Positions 7,946 to 16,647 are shown, numbered from the stretch's first letter. The stretch: 26,073 bases of DNA from an uncultured Collinsella sp. (GCA_902489665.1 CABUAT010000028.1:1-26073); one strand, 5' to 3'. A program made the numbers and translations. The notes: generated from the sequence alone by a model not told the origin.

Positions 7946-9829
7946 ATGGGTACCCGCGAGCGACATATCGGCAACGCGGCCGCCCGATCCGCACCCGTGG
8001 CGGATCCTATGGGTGGCAGGCTCTTCGCCATGCCGCGATTCCTTGTTGGCATAACACATCAGGTGTACTGCCACCGCGTCTTCGCTATCGCCGGCGCCAT
8101 CACCGCGCTGTTCCTCATGCTTTTGGCAGTCTTGCCGGCGCTGTTCGCCTTCGACCCCAAACTTTCTAACGCCGTGCCCGCCTATAGCGAGGTGTCCGAA
8201 GAGGTCGTGGATGCGCTCATCCATTCGAGCTCTCTCCCGCTGCTTGTCGCCGCAATTGCATTTTCGATCTGGGGCGTATCGGTCTATCTGCGCTGTTTGG
8301 ACTATGTGTTGCGCCGCCGCCTTGTTGCCGTCGCCACCATTTGCGCCCTGTGGATGATCGAAGTCATTCTCAAGTACAAGTCGTTCACGCCGTTCTATGC
8401 CACCGTGCTGTGGTACCTGTACTACGTGCCCATGACGCTTATTCCGCTGCTCTACCAGTTGTGTGGTCTGCGCCTTGCGGGCCTGGAGCAACACCGCCCG
8501 GGTCGCCGCTACTGCGCTGCGCTGTGGATTGTGGCTATCCTGCTTATCGGATTTGTGCTCACCAACGATTTTCACCAGCAGGTCTTCCACTTTGACCGTA
8601 CAAGCGACACCTGGAGCAACGATTACACGTACGGCTGGGGTTATTTCGCCGTCCTCGTGTGGACGGCCTTTAACTTTGTGGCCTTTTTTATCCTGGTGGG
8701 CCGGTCCTCGTCCTTTCGCATCCAACGTTTCTCGGGCACGGCGGCGCTCGTGCTGCTGGGCGGCGCGTTCTTTGCCATCTCATATGCGTTGCGCGTGCCC
8801 TGGGCATGGAGGCTCAACTTCTCGCTCATCTATTGCGTCTTGTGCGTGGTGGCGATGGAAATCTGTCTCGATTGCGGTGTCGTTCCGTCGTATCACGACA
8901 TCGCCGGCATCTTCGACACCTTGCCGCTTGACCTCAAAGTTCTAACGCGCGACCTGCAGGAGGTCTATGCCACGCCGGTGTCAAAGCCAACGCCGGTAGG
9001 CGTGCGCGAGGAGTTGCGGACCCAGGAGCACGGCCGCGCCCATGCCTTTGCCGTGGCGTCCGATCCCGATGTGATGTACCGTGCCTTTCCACTGCTGGGC
9101 GGATCGGCCCTGCTCGCCCAAGACGTGTCGGAGCTCAACGAGCTTAACCGTGAACTGGCACATCGTCGCATGGAACTGCAGCGTCAAAATGAGCTGCTCG
9201 CCGCCGACTACGACCTTAAGACGCATTTGGAAGATCAAGAGGCCGAGACCTTGCTGGTCCAAGACGTGGATCAAGCGCTTGCCCGCGCGCTCGAAGGGAT
9301 GTACGACCTGCTGAGCTCGCTGCCGCCGTTGACCGACGAAGTGTCTTCGCACGAGCGTTACCGCATGCTGCAGCGCGCCAAGATGCTCGTCGCCTATTGC
9401 AAGCGCAAGGGGTCACTCACGTTGGCGCAGCACGGGGAGAGCGGCTTTGATCGCGACCGCATTCAGCTCATTGCCAACGAGCTCGCAAGCGACCTGCGCA
9501 CCATCGATATCGATTGCGCCTCGATTATCGCCATACGGCGCCCGTTGCACGCCAGTACAGTAAGCGCCCTGTACGACTGCGTGTATGACTTTGCGTTTTT
9601 TGCCTACACCACCGACCATCCGGCGCTTATGTATCACTTGGGCGACCATGACCGGTGCAGTGTCGAGCTGCGTGCCACGCTTTTTTCCAACGATGATGAA
9701 GATCTTTCGCAGACGCCCGCTGCGCAAGAGCTCGAAAGCGCTCTGCAAGGGCGCAACGTGGCATACCGCCTTGAGGGCGAACCCGGCCAGTTGCGTATGA
9801 TCGTGTTGATGCCGCGGGCGGGTGAGTGA
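7946..9829 (+). CDS. 7TM sensor protein with degenerate histidine-kinase core
   Basis: 627 residues from the proposed ATG. Seven to eight hydrophobic helices occupy about residues 45-310. The TNDFHQQVF motif (206-214) is the hallmark of the 7TM region found at the N-terminus of some histidine kinases. A coiled coil (about 410-450) and a soluble part follow that resemble a kinase core: MLVAYCKRKG and ELASDLRTIDID match the corresponding stretches of 7TM kinases. I find no HD/HE phosphoacceptor box, no N-box Asn and no glycine boxes, so it probably neither binds ATP nor autophosphorylates. It overlaps the next gene's start region, pointing to a sensor or co-sensor working with that kinase. The start is uncertain: TACACT (7931-7936) could be a -10, making this ATG near-leaderless; ATGs at 8009 and 8030 are alternatives. 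The frame also extends to 7865, inside the terminator. Confidence 0.75.
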   Translation: MGTRERHIGNAAARSAPVADPMGGRLFAMPRFLVGITHQVYCHRVFAIAGAITALFLMLLAVLPALFAFDPKLSNAVPAYSEVSEEVVDALIHSSSLPLLVAAIAFSIWGVSVYLRCLDYVLRRRLVAVATICALWMIEVILKYKSFTPFYATVLWYLYYVPMTLIPLLYQLCGLRLAGLEQHRPGRRYCAALWIVAILLIGFVLTNDFHQQVFHFDRTSDTWSNDYTYGWGYFAVLVWTAFNFVAFFILVGRSSSFRIQRFSGTAALVLLGGAFFAISYALRVPWAWRLNFSLIYCVLCVVAMEICLDCGVVPSYHDIAGIFDTLPLDLKVLTRDLQEVYATPVSKPTPVGVREELRTQEHGRAHAFAVASDPDVMYRAFPLLGGSALLAQDVSELNELNRELAHRRMELQRQNELLAADYDLKTHLEDQEAETLLVQDVDQALARALEGMYDLLSSLPPLTDEVSSHERYRMLQRAKMLVAYCKRKGSLTLAQHGESGFDRDRIQLIANELASDLRTIDIDCASIIAIRRPLHASTVSALYDCVYDFAFFAYTTDHPALMYHLGDHDRCSVELRATLFSNDDEDLSQTPAAQELESALQGRNVAYRLEGEPGQLRMIVLMPRAGE

Positions 9830-9831
9830 CG

Positions 9832-11325
9832 ATGCAGATTTCACTCATCCTTCCCCAAATCGTTGCACTCGATATTGTCTTTGCCCTGGCTGCGTGTCTG
9901 CAGACGATCCACGTCCCGCTCATCGCATCGCGCCGCTCGTCCTATAACCGTAAGGTGATTTGTGCCTACGAGGCGAGCCTTGTGCTTCACCTAATTATTT
10001 CGGCGCTCATCTTGTTCGCGTCGTCTGGCTCATATCTGGTGGCGCCGCTTGACGTTTGCGCCAGGGCAATGGGCGGAGCGTTGTGGCTCAATGCCGTGAT
10101 CTTTGCCTACGGCATGGTGCTTATGGTGCACTATCGTCGCCCCGTCATGCTGGCCGAACTGTTGCTCGTTGCCGCCGTGACACCGCCGGTGGTGCTTGCC
10201 ATGGGCTCGGCGTGGACCACGGTCCTTATCGCAGAGGGAGCGTTTTTCCTGTTCCGCTCCATTGCGGCGCTCTTGATGGATGTCCGCAACCGCCAGGAGG
10301 ATATCACCGCGTTCTCGACGATCGAAACCATCAACGTGATTCCCGTGGGCATCCTGTATCTGGACCCGAGGGGCCGTCCGCTGCTCATGAACCGCTGCAT
10401 GCGAAAAAACCTGGTGGAGCTTCATATGCCCACCGACCTAGGCGATATGAGCGGTACATGGAACGACCTGCGCAAACTCAGCATGCAAATGCCCGAAAGC
10501 AGCCAGAACCGCGTGCGGATTAATCTGGACCGCTTTGGTGAGGCGCGGGCGGTGGTCGAGGTTTCTCCCGCCGAGATTCGCTTGTTTGTGCACGATGACG
10601 TTATGGTTTCGGGCCGCCTCTTCGAGCGCATTATCGGCCTGGATGTAACAGAGTATGCGCATGCTCATGATCGCCTAGCGCAAGCCAACCACCTGCTTGA
10701 GCTTGCGGGCCAAGGGCTCCAAGCCCAGATCGAAGAAGTCAAAAAAGTTGCTGACAATGCGGCCTATCTGCGTATGCGCGCTCGCGTGCACGACGTGATC
10801 GGGCAGCGCCTGTCCATCCTCCATCGTTATCTGGAGGAGGGGCGCCTGGATGACGAGTCACTCGAGCAGATCGACCCGCTGCTGCGCTCAATCGCTGCCG
10901 ATCTGCGCAGTGGGGGCGACACCGAACCGACAGAGCAACTGGGCGATATCGTCCATGCCTTTGGCCTGGTGAGCGTGCAGATCGATGTGGAGGGCGAGCT
11001 GCCTGAGGACGCGCGTGTCGCCGCAGCCTTTCTGCAGATTATCCGCGAAGCCTCGACCAATGCCACCAAGCATGCACAGGCCCATCGGGTCCGTGTGCGC
11101 CTGTGGCGGGAGACGTCGGAAGGCAGCGCTGTTGCGCGGATGACCGTTTCTAACGACGGTGCGCCTGCACCCGTATCGTATCGCGAGGGAACGGGTATCC
11201 CAGGTATGAGGCATGTCGCGCAAGATCTGGGCGGCTGCCTGGAAATCCATGCCGCCCCGCCCTTTACGCTTGCGGTGTCCATCCCGCTCAACGCCAGCGC
11301 CACAGCTCAAAGGAGAAACTCATGA
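9832..11325 (+). CDS. NarL-type sensor histidine kinase
   Basis: 497 residues from this ATG; a GTG 6 nt earlier (9826) overlaps the previous stop codon and could also serve. Five or so membrane helices (about 8-150) are followed by a PAS-like domain (IETINVIPVGILYLDPRG, near 166-183). Then come a coiled coil, a HisKA_3 dimerisation domain with the phosphoacceptor His in RARVHDVIGQRLS (near 320), and an HATPase_c domain. The latter has its N-box in REASTNATKHA (Asn near 410) and a glycine box GTGIPGM near 455. It would autophosphorylate and pass phosphate to the response regulator whose ATG overlaps its stop codon by 4 nt. The signal is unknown; the non-canonical 7TM protein directly upstream is the obvious partner. 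Confidence 0.9.
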   Translation: MQISLILPQIVALDIVFALAACLQTIHVPLIASRRSSYNRKVICAYEASLVLHLIISALILFASSGSYLVAPLDVCARAMGGALWLNAVIFAYGMVLMVHYRRPVMLAELLLVAAVTPPVVLAMGSAWTTVLIAEGAFFLFRSIAALLMDVRNRQEDITAFSTIETINVIPVGILYLDPRGRPLLMNRCMRKNLVELHMPTDLGDMSGTWNDLRKLSMQMPESSQNRVRINLDRFGEARAVVEVSPAEIRLFVHDDVMVSGRLFERIIGLDVTEYAHAHDRLAQANHLLELAGQGLQAQIEEVKKVADNAAYLRMRARVHDVIGQRLSILHRYLEEGRLDDESLEQIDPLLRSIAADLRSGGDTEPTEQLGDIVHAFGLVSVQIDVEGELPEDARVAAAFLQIIREASTNATKHAQAHRVRVRLWRETSEGSAVARMTVSNDGAPAPVSYREGTGIPGMRHVAQDLGGCLEIHAAPPFTLAVSIPLNASATAQRRNS

Positions 11326-11942
11326 TTCGCGTCCTTATCGTCGAAGACCAGGCTATCTTGCGCGAGAGCCTGGCGCGCTCCGTTGGCGACCAGCCCGATA
11401 TGACCGTTGTTTCCGCCATTGCCGATGCTTCCGAGGCCTTGGGTGTCGCGCTCAAGGAGCGCCCGGACATGATACTGATGGACGTGTGCACCGAACACGA
11501 TTCAAACGGCATCGTGGCGGCGGCGCGCATCAAGGAGCAACTGCCCGAGTGTCGCATCATTATCATGACCGGCATGCCCGAGATCACCTTTGTCGATCAG
11601 GCCCGCGAGGTGGGCGTCGACAGCTTTGTGTACAAGAACGTCGGTATCGACGAGCTGTTCGCCGTGATGCGCTCCACGCTGGCGGGCTATTGCACGTTTC
11701 CCAAGCCGCCCGAGAGCATTTTTTCGGGCACGGCGACCCTCGACGATGTCGAGCTGTCGATTTTGCGCCTTGCCTGCGAGGGCAAGAGCCGCCGCGAGAT
11801 CGCGGCCGAGCTGTTTATGAGCGAGGGCACCATCAAACGCCGCATCTCGGAGATTCTCAACAAGACCGGCTACGACAACATCATGCGCTTGGCCGTGCGC
11901 GCAGTAACGGAGGGCAGCATCGTTCCCAATATGGAGCGCTAG
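11322..11942 (+). CDS. NarL/FixJ family response regulator
   Basis: 206 residues. The receiver domain (1-120) carries the acidic pair Glu8-Asp9, the phosphorylation site Asp54 in ILMDV, Thr83 and Lys105 in VYKN. A LuxR-type HTH follows (about 138-202), with CEGKSRREIAAELFMSEGTIKRRIS as the recognition region. It has AAAGGAGAA before its ATG, which overlaps the kinase stop (ATGA), indicating translational coupling. It probably binds DNA when phosphorylated by the adjacent kinase; the targets are unknown. Arg-Arg after IK, where most relatives have V-x-x-H, is a mild oddity of the recognition helix. Confidence 0.93.
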   Translation: MIRVLIVEDQAILRESLARSVGDQPDMTVVSAIADASEALGVALKERPDMILMDVCTEHDSNGIVAAARIKEQLPECRIIIMTGMPEITFVDQAREVGVDSFVYKNVGIDELFAVMRSTLAGYCTFPKPPESIFSGTATLDDVELSILRLACEGKSRREIAAELFMSEGTIKRRISEILNKTGYDNIMRLAVRAVTEGSIVPNMER

Positions 11943-11970
11943 CGCTCGTTACGCATCGGCACAAAAACGA

Positions 11971-12001
11971 CGGGGCCGCAGGATCATTTCCTGCGGTCCC
12001 G
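11971..12001. terminator. Bidirectional terminator between response regulator and lipoprotein
   Basis: CGGGGCCGCAGGA (11971-11983) pairs with TCCTGCGGTCCCG (11989-12001), with one G-U. On the minus strand the stem is followed closely by TCGTTTTTG, so it is a good intrinsic terminator for the lipoprotein operon. It also lies 28 nt after the response-regulator stop. Confidence 0.8.
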
Positions 12002-12053
12002 CCTGGCATGTGCGCGGATATGTCCGCCAATCCGCGGCTATCGGTGTCTGCCG

Positions 12054-12896
12054 TTACGCGATGGTTGCGCTGTAAGAGGCGACGTCCTCGTAGGAATCGG
12101 TCAGGTAGGCGTCGATGCCGATGGTCGTGTTGACCAGGTCGTCAAGACTGTCAAGCTCGCCGCTCGAGAACGTGAATTCCTCGGTGGCGCTGGTGCCGGG
12201 CATCAGGTTAGCCGAGAACCAGGGTTCCTTCATGGTGCCGTTGACGTTGGTCTTGCCGGAAGGAGCGTAGAAGGTCAGGTCCTTGTCGCTCTTGTTGGTG
12301 ATGTTGACGACAAAGCCGATGTCGCCCCAGTCGTCCTTGAACTTCTCGGTGATGGTGATGGTGCACAGATCGTCATCGGCGACGGTGACGGCGGGGGAGA
12401 TTTCGACGTTCTGGACATCGTCGTCTTCGACGGCCTCATCGATCTCCTCTTCCTTCTCGGCCGCTTCGCGATCCTTCTTCACCGTACCGGACAGGTCCTT
12501 ATCGGACTTGGTAAAGACAAGATTGCCGTCATCTTCTTCGAGGATGAGTTTGCCGTCCTTGAGCTTCATGTCGTGCGACTCATCTTCGGCGGTGATGGTT
12601 ACGGTGGTGGCGTCCTTTGCCTCCCATTTAAGGTCGACGACTTCAAGGAACAGGTCGAGGGCGCCTGTACCGTCCTCATCGAGAATCAGGACGCAGTGGA
12701 CACCCCAATCCTCGAGCATCTTCATGTACTCATCGGTCAGCTCTTCGCCATCCACGGTTCCACCCGAGAGTTCCCAGCTGCCGACGAAGTTGGCCTTGGG
12801 GTCTTTGCCGCCGCTGCTGCAGCCCGTCAGGGCAAAGGCGAGCGCCAGGACGCATGTCAGAAATGCGAGTACGGACTTTTTGAACGTTGTCTTCAT
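12054..12896 (-). CDS. Predicted lipoprotein with lipocalin-like and C-terminal beta domains
   Basis: 280 residues. The signal sequence ends in the lipobox LTGC (Cys26), predicting attachment to the outer face of the membrane. A first domain (about 36-125) begins FVGSWELSGG and has an LDEDGTGALDL stretch, like small lipocalin-type beta-barrels. A highly acidic linker (about 135-175) leads to a C-terminal beta domain with VNITNKSDKDLTFYAPSG, like immunoglobulin-fold or DUF4352-like domains. The ATG at 12896 follows AAGGAGG by 6 nt; the open frame extends upstream but that part is unlikely to be translated. It is last in a four-gene minus-strand run behind the SPFH, YdjG-like and DUF4428 genes, with an 80-nt gap containing a hairpin. 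Function unknown; an envelope role is inferred. Confidence 0.8.
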   Translation of the reverse strand: MKTTFKKSVLAFLTCVLALAFALTGCSSGGKDPKANFVGSWELSGGTVDGEELTDEYMKMLEDWGVHCVLILDEDGTGALDLFLEVVDLKWEAKDATTVTITAEDESHDMKLKDGKLILEEDDGNLVFTKSDKDLSGTVKKDREAAEKEEEIDEAVEDDDVQNVEISPAVTVADDDLCTITITEKFKDDWGDIGFVVNITNKSDKDLTFYAPSGKTNVNGTMKEPWFSANLMPGTSATEEFTFSSGELDSLDDLVNTTIGIDAYLTDSYEDVASYSATIA

Positions 12897-12935
12897 GGTG
12901 TCCTCCTTCTTGTGTGAAAACCCATAGAAGCAAAT

Positions 12936-12957
12936 GCGGGGGTGGCGGATCCCCCGC
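12936..12957 (-). other. Intercistronic hairpin between SPFH and lipoprotein genes
   Basis: GCGGGGG (12936-12942) pairs with CCCCCGC (12951-12957) around an 8-nt loop; an overlapping alternative stem is also possible. It could partially terminate or process the mRNA so that the lipoprotein is expressed differently from the upstream genes. No T run follows. Confidence 0.45.
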
Positions 12958-12976
12958 CAATTACCAGATAGAGGGG

Positions 12977-14212
12977 CTAGGGCCGGGGCGTTCCGCAGTT
13001 GCTGCAGAACTTGCCGCCGTTTTCGCTGCCGCAGTTGGGGCAGAACCACTTGGCCGGTGCCGGGGCGGGTGCGGGACTACCGCACTCGGAGCAGAACTTG
13101 CCGGTGTTGGTGGCGCCGCAGCTGCAGGTCCATGCGCCGGTCGCAGGTGCGGCAGCGGGTGCCGGTGCGGGAGTCGGAGCCGGCTGCGGGGCAGTCTGCT
13201 GCTGTGCCTGGCCGGCGGCGAACAGCTGGCTGGCGTTCATGCCGCCCATGCCACCTGCCATGCCCATGCCCATAAAGCCTGCCATCGCGCCGTTGGGGTT
13301 GGCGGCTGCCGCGCGCATTGCGTCGCTCTGGGCGCTGGCAATGTTGGCGGCTGCCATGGTGGGATCGCGCATGACCGCGGCTTTCTGCAGGTCCTTGATC
13401 ATCTGCTCGTCTTCTTGCGAGGCGGCGATGGAGTTGACGCCAAAGCTCACAATCTCGACACCACGCAGGTCGCGCCAGTCGGCAGAGAGGACCTCGTTGA
13501 GCGCACGGGCGAGCTCGGTGGTGTGGCCGGGGATGGCGCTGTAGCGGATGCCCATCTCCGAGATCTTGGCAAAGGCGGGCTGCAGGGCGGTGAGCAGCTC
13601 GGACTTAAGCTGGCTGTCGATCTTGTCGCGCGTGTAGCTATCGGTCACGTTGCCGCATACGTTGGTGTAGAACAGCAGCGGGTTGGTGATGCGGTACGAA
13701 TACTCGCCGTTGCAGCGCACGGAGATGTCAACGTCCAAGCCGATGTTGTTATCGACCACGCGGAAGGGCACGGGTGAGGCGGTGCCGTACTTGTTGCCGA
13801 TGATCTCCTTGGTGTTGATGAAGTAGACGCGCTGGTCCTTGCCCGCGTCGCCGCCAAAGGTAAAGCGGCTGCCGATATTGGCGAAGGTCTCCTTGATGGA
13901 ATCGCCCGGGTTGCCGCTAAAGACGCTCGGCTCGCTGCCGGTGTCAAAGACAAACTCGCCAGGCTCCAGCGCAACCTCGATGATCTTGCCGTTTTGCACC
14001 ACGAGCATGCCCTGTCCGTCGTTGACGGCGATGACGGAGCCGTTGGAGATGACGTTGTCCTCGCCGCGCGTGTTGGAGCTGCGGCCACCGGTACGTTTGC
14101 TGCCCTTGCAGGCCAAGACGTCAGCAGGCATCGATTCGCAGTAGATAAATTCCTTCCACTGGTCGGCCATGACGCCGCCGGCAGCTCCCAATCCAGCTTT
14201 CAAGAGTCCCAT
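12977..14212 (-). CDS. SPFH-domain protein with two C-terminal zinc ribbons (YdjI-like)
   Basis: 411 residues. The N-terminal two thirds is an SPFH (stomatin/flotillin-like) domain of the YdjI or virion-core-like group, with MADQWKEFIYCESMPADVLACKG near the start. A helical part, then a Met/Gly/Ala-rich and Gln/Pro/Ala-rich linker (about 285-355), lead to two zinc ribbons in the last 53 residues (CSC-CSEC and CPNC-CSNC). In Bacillus subtilis YdjI is encoded with PspA, YdjG and YdjH and takes part in membrane-stress organisation. Here the gene directly follows a YdjG-like gene, supporting the same role. AAGGAAG precedes the ATG. It has no hydrophobic segment, so membrane association would be peripheral or through partners. 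Confidence 0.88.
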   Translation of the reverse strand: MGLLKAGLGAAGGVMADQWKEFIYCESMPADVLACKGSKRTGGRSSNTRGEDNVISNGSVIAVNDGQGMLVVQNGKIIEVALEPGEFVFDTGSEPSVFSGNPGDSIKETFANIGSRFTFGGDAGKDQRVYFINTKEIIGNKYGTASPVPFRVVDNNIGLDVDISVRCNGEYSYRITNPLLFYTNVCGNVTDSYTRDKIDSQLKSELLTALQPAFAKISEMGIRYSAIPGHTTELARALNEVLSADWRDLRGVEIVSFGVNSIAASQEDEQMIKDLQKAAVMRDPTMAAANIASAQSDAMRAAAANPNGAMAGFMGMGMAGGMGGMNASQLFAAGQAQQQTAPQPAPTPAPAPAAAPATGAWTCSCGATNTGKFCSECGSPAPAPAPAKWFCPNCGSENGGKFCSNCGTPRP

Positions 14213-14260
14213 GGTGATCTTCCTTTCTCGTCAAAGGCTGGGTGGTATTGGTCGGATTGC

Positions 14261-15583
14261 TTAGTCGTCCTTGTCGTCTTTCATGACAACGGTGGTCTCG
14301 GTGTGGCTGAAGGTGTCGTGCTTCTCGGTCAGGTCGAGCTCGCCACAATACTCATCGGCGCAGGTTGCTTCGTTGGCCGTCTTGAGCTGGCCTACCAGCA
14401 GCACGTCTCCGATAATCACGATGGTCAGCGGCGCGATGACGTTGATGAGGATGCCCTCGATATCAAAGGCGAGGTAATCCGGATCGAAGGCGTATTCCCC
14501 CATAAAGAGAATCTGGGAGAGGATAAATCCGATCATAAAGAACAGCACCGAGGCGATAGCGAGCTTGGGCTTGGAGCAGGGGAGCTCGCCGACCATGCGG
14601 CCGGTCTGGCCGTTCATGGCAAACAGATAGCTCTTGCCGTTCCACGAGGTTGAGAGCATCCAAACGGGGAACAGGGCGTAGTCACTGTCTTCCCAGGTGT
14701 AGTCGAGCTGCTTGCTTTCGACCGTGGCGTCGTCATACTCGTCGACGACGGTCTCGCGCAGGGCCGAGATCGTACTTTCTTCCATACGACGCTCGGCGCG
14801 CGCCTTGCAGGTCTCGCAGTCCTCGTCGTAACGGTTGGCGATGTAGCCGGGCATATATGCGACCGAGAACGGACGCAGTGCGTCGTAGTCAAACGGCTCG
14901 ATGGCGTCCATGTGGCCGTCGGGCATCTTGGACGATCCGTCGACGGGCACGCGCTTAAACGAGATATTGCCCTTGCGATAGGCATCGTAGTGGTCGGTGG
15001 TCGTGACGGTGCGATCGGATTCCTCGGTCACGGTCTCGTTGGTCGCGTCAAAGTATACTTCGCCGTCAACGCGGGCGCCGTAGAGCCAAAACGGCACGTA
15101 GACACCTTGGACCTCGTCGATGTGGTTGCCGGTGACAAAGCTCTTGGGCAGCAGGATCTTGCCCTTGTAGTGCTCCTTGAGTGCGGTCATGACATCGTCG
15201 CGTCCGAGTTTAAACGGAATCACCAGGTCGGGCGAGAAGTCGCCAGAGAGCTGGCCGGGTGCCACGGCAGAGTTGCCGCAGTATGGACAGGTGGTAACGG
15301 CGACGGTGCCGTCGGACACGAGCTCGGCACCGCACGACGAGCAGATGTAGCCGGCGTTCTGGGCCAACTCCTGCACGGCATCGTCGGCAGCAGGTTTGGG
15401 AGCCGCGGCTGCGGCATCGGCTTTGGCATCTGCCTTGTCCTGGCGCTCGCGATAGAGGGCCTCGACTTCTTCGACTTCAAAGCGCGAGTCACAGTAGTCG
15501 CAGACGAGCTTTTGCTCGGCGCTGGCAAAATGCAGGGGGCCACCGCAGGCAGGGCACTGATAGTTAACGCTCTCGAAGGCCAT
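14261..15583 (-). CDS. TFIIB-type zinc-ribbon membrane protein (YdjG-like)
   Basis: 440 residues. An N-terminal zinc ribbon (Cys10, Cys13, Cys28, Cys31) is followed by a charged and Ala-rich linker and a second ribbon (Cys81, Cys84, Cys99, Cys102). A beta-rich domain follows, with VYVPFWLYGARVDGEVYF (161-178). Two transmembrane helices lie near 341-360 and 376-398, then a charged cytoplasmic tail. This layout matches YdjG, one of the B. subtilis membrane anchors for PspA. It is preceded by GAAAGGA at a good distance and sits between the DUF4428 gene (24 nt gap) and the SPFH gene (48 nt gap). No pspA homologue lies in the window, so what it recruits here is unknown. Confidence 0.85.
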   Translation of the reverse strand: MAFESVNYQCPACGGPLHFASAEQKLVCDYCDSRFEVEEVEALYRERQDKADAKADAAAAAPKPAADDAVQELAQNAGYICSSCGAELVSDGTVAVTTCPYCGNSAVAPGQLSGDFSPDLVIPFKLGRDDVMTALKEHYKGKILLPKSFVTGNHIDEVQGVYVPFWLYGARVDGEVYFDATNETVTEESDRTVTTTDHYDAYRKGNISFKRVPVDGSSKMPDGHMDAIEPFDYDALRPFSVAYMPGYIANRYDEDCETCKARAERRMEESTISALRETVVDEYDDATVESKQLDYTWEDSDYALFPVWMLSTSWNGKSYLFAMNGQTGRMVGELPCSKPKLAIASVLFFMIGFILSQILFMGEYAFDPDYLAFDIEGILINVIAPLTIVIIGDVLLVGQLKTANEATCADEYCGELDLTEKHDTFSHTETTVVMKDDKDD

Positions 15584-15607
15584 GGTCGGTCCTTTCCGTG
15601 CCGGGTG

Positions 15608-16345
15608 CTATGCGCCGATGGCGCCGCCGCAGTATTCGCAGCGCCCGCTGGCATCGGGAATGGTGGTGGCTCCGCAGAAGGGGCAGGTCACCGCGGTCTT
15701 GGGGGCCTTGGCGGCCACGACGCTGTCGCGCGTCTCCTGGCGCAGCTGCACCAGCGCATCGCGGACCTCGGTTGCCTGGCGCTTGGCCTCGCGGTATTCG
15801 ATAGAGCCGCGCTGATCGATGGTGGAGTCGTTCACGCGCAGGTTGATCTCGGTAAAGTACGGCGTGTTGACGTGGATGGTCAGATTAAAGTCGTAATCCA
15901 GGTCGTAGCGCGGCGGGTTGTAGCTCTCGCGCTCGCCGTCCTTGGTCTCGCGATAGATCTCGGTGCGCTGCTCGTCGATATCCATATCGCAGCCGAGTAC
16001 CTGCGAGAACTCGATGATGTCGGGATTGGCGTCGCGCCAGCGGCTCTGCGAAGTGATGATCAGCAGGCCCGCGTCCTCATCGAGCATAATATTGGTGCGC
16101 CCGGCAGAAAGCGTGCGCGTGGGGTTGAACGAAGACAGGCGCTCGGCGTTGGCCTCGCGGTAGGCGAGTTGCTCACGGATATCGTCCGCGGTGCTGGAGC
16201 GATAGCCGTGAAAGTAGGGGGAGAGCTTGCCGGCGCACTCTTTGCACAGGTAGCCTTCATTGATTTTTGTCTTACCTAGAAGTCCCAGCTCGGTACCGCA
16301 AATCGCGCACTCTTTCTTCTCGAACATCTTGTCAAAGAAGCCCAT
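15608..16345 (-). CDS. DUF4428 zinc-ribbon protein
   Basis: 245 residues. The N-terminus has a DUF4428-type ribbon (Cys13, Cys16, Cys34, Cys37 in CAICG and CKECAG). A central domain contains SRWRDANPDIIEFSQVLGCDMD, which resembles the DUF4428 partner region that binds or senses an unknown ligand. A coiled stretch (REAKRQATEVRDALVQLRQE) precedes a C-terminal ribbon, CPFC-CEYC. It is soluble. GGGAGG precedes the ATG. It is the first gene of the minus-strand run that includes the YdjG-like, SPFH and lipoprotein genes, so it probably belongs to the same membrane-stress complex; that assignment is by context. Confidence 0.85.
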   Translation of the reverse strand: MGFFDKMFEKKECAICGTELGLLGKTKINEGYLCKECAGKLSPYFHGYRSSTADDIREQLAYREANAERLSSFNPTRTLSAGRTNIMLDEDAGLLIITSQSRWRDANPDIIEFSQVLGCDMDIDEQRTEIYRETKDGERESYNPPRYDLDYDFNLTIHVNTPYFTEINLRVNDSTIDQRGSIEYREAKRQATEVRDALVQLRQETRDSVVAAKAPKTAVTCPFCGATTIPDASGRCEYCGGAIGA

Positions 16346-16647
16346 GGCTGCCTCCCATCAACTGGTAGCGTGTGTCACTTTTGATGATGGGGGAGTGCGC
16401 GATCCTTCGCGATACCCAGACGGCTCAAGGAGTCTCCACAACTGGGACACATGGCCCATTTTTTGATTGGACGCCGGGGACACTCTTCGGCCACTCATTG
16501 GGGACGTACTTAAATGAGTGGTAGTTGGGGACACTCCTGGCCGAGCTAGAGATCGCGCGCGTCCCTTCTGGTCCATGCGGCTCAAAATCGCGGCGTGATG
16601 TGGACGGCTGGGGTCGAATTGGCAGCATTTCGAGCCTGGTTTCGATA
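16346..16647. other. Intergenic region between two divergent genes
   Basis: This stretch must hold the minus-strand promoter of the DUF4428 operon, but I cannot identify it with confidence. A short GC dyad, CGCGA-TCC-TTCGCG, lies near 16394-16407. The middle is occupied by repeat elements (16476-16542, listed separately). The right part is A+T-richer and leads to the promoter of the LuxR-type gene. No coding gene is seen. Confidence 0.5.
16476..16542 (+). repeat. Interspersed repeat: GGGGACGT hairpin flanked by GGGGACACTC boxes
   Basis: CCACTCATT (16491-16499) and AATGAGTGG (16513-16521) form a perfect 9-bp stem around the 13-nt loop GGGGACGTACTTA. Two direct boxes flank it: GGGGACACTCTTCGGCC (16476-16492) and GGGGACACTCCTGGCC (16527-16542). 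The same hairpin with a different stem but an equal loop length is at 22555-22583, and the loop-plus-right-box order recurs inverted at 268-308. The pattern is reminiscent of REP-type palindromes mobilised by REP-associated transposases, none of which is encoded here. Confidence 0.7.

Noticed and set aside
12897..13049. Extended start of the acidic lipoprotein
   Set aside because: It would overlap the SPFH gene and bury the signal peptide; the ATG at 12896 has a strong ribosome site and begins a normal lipoprotein signal.
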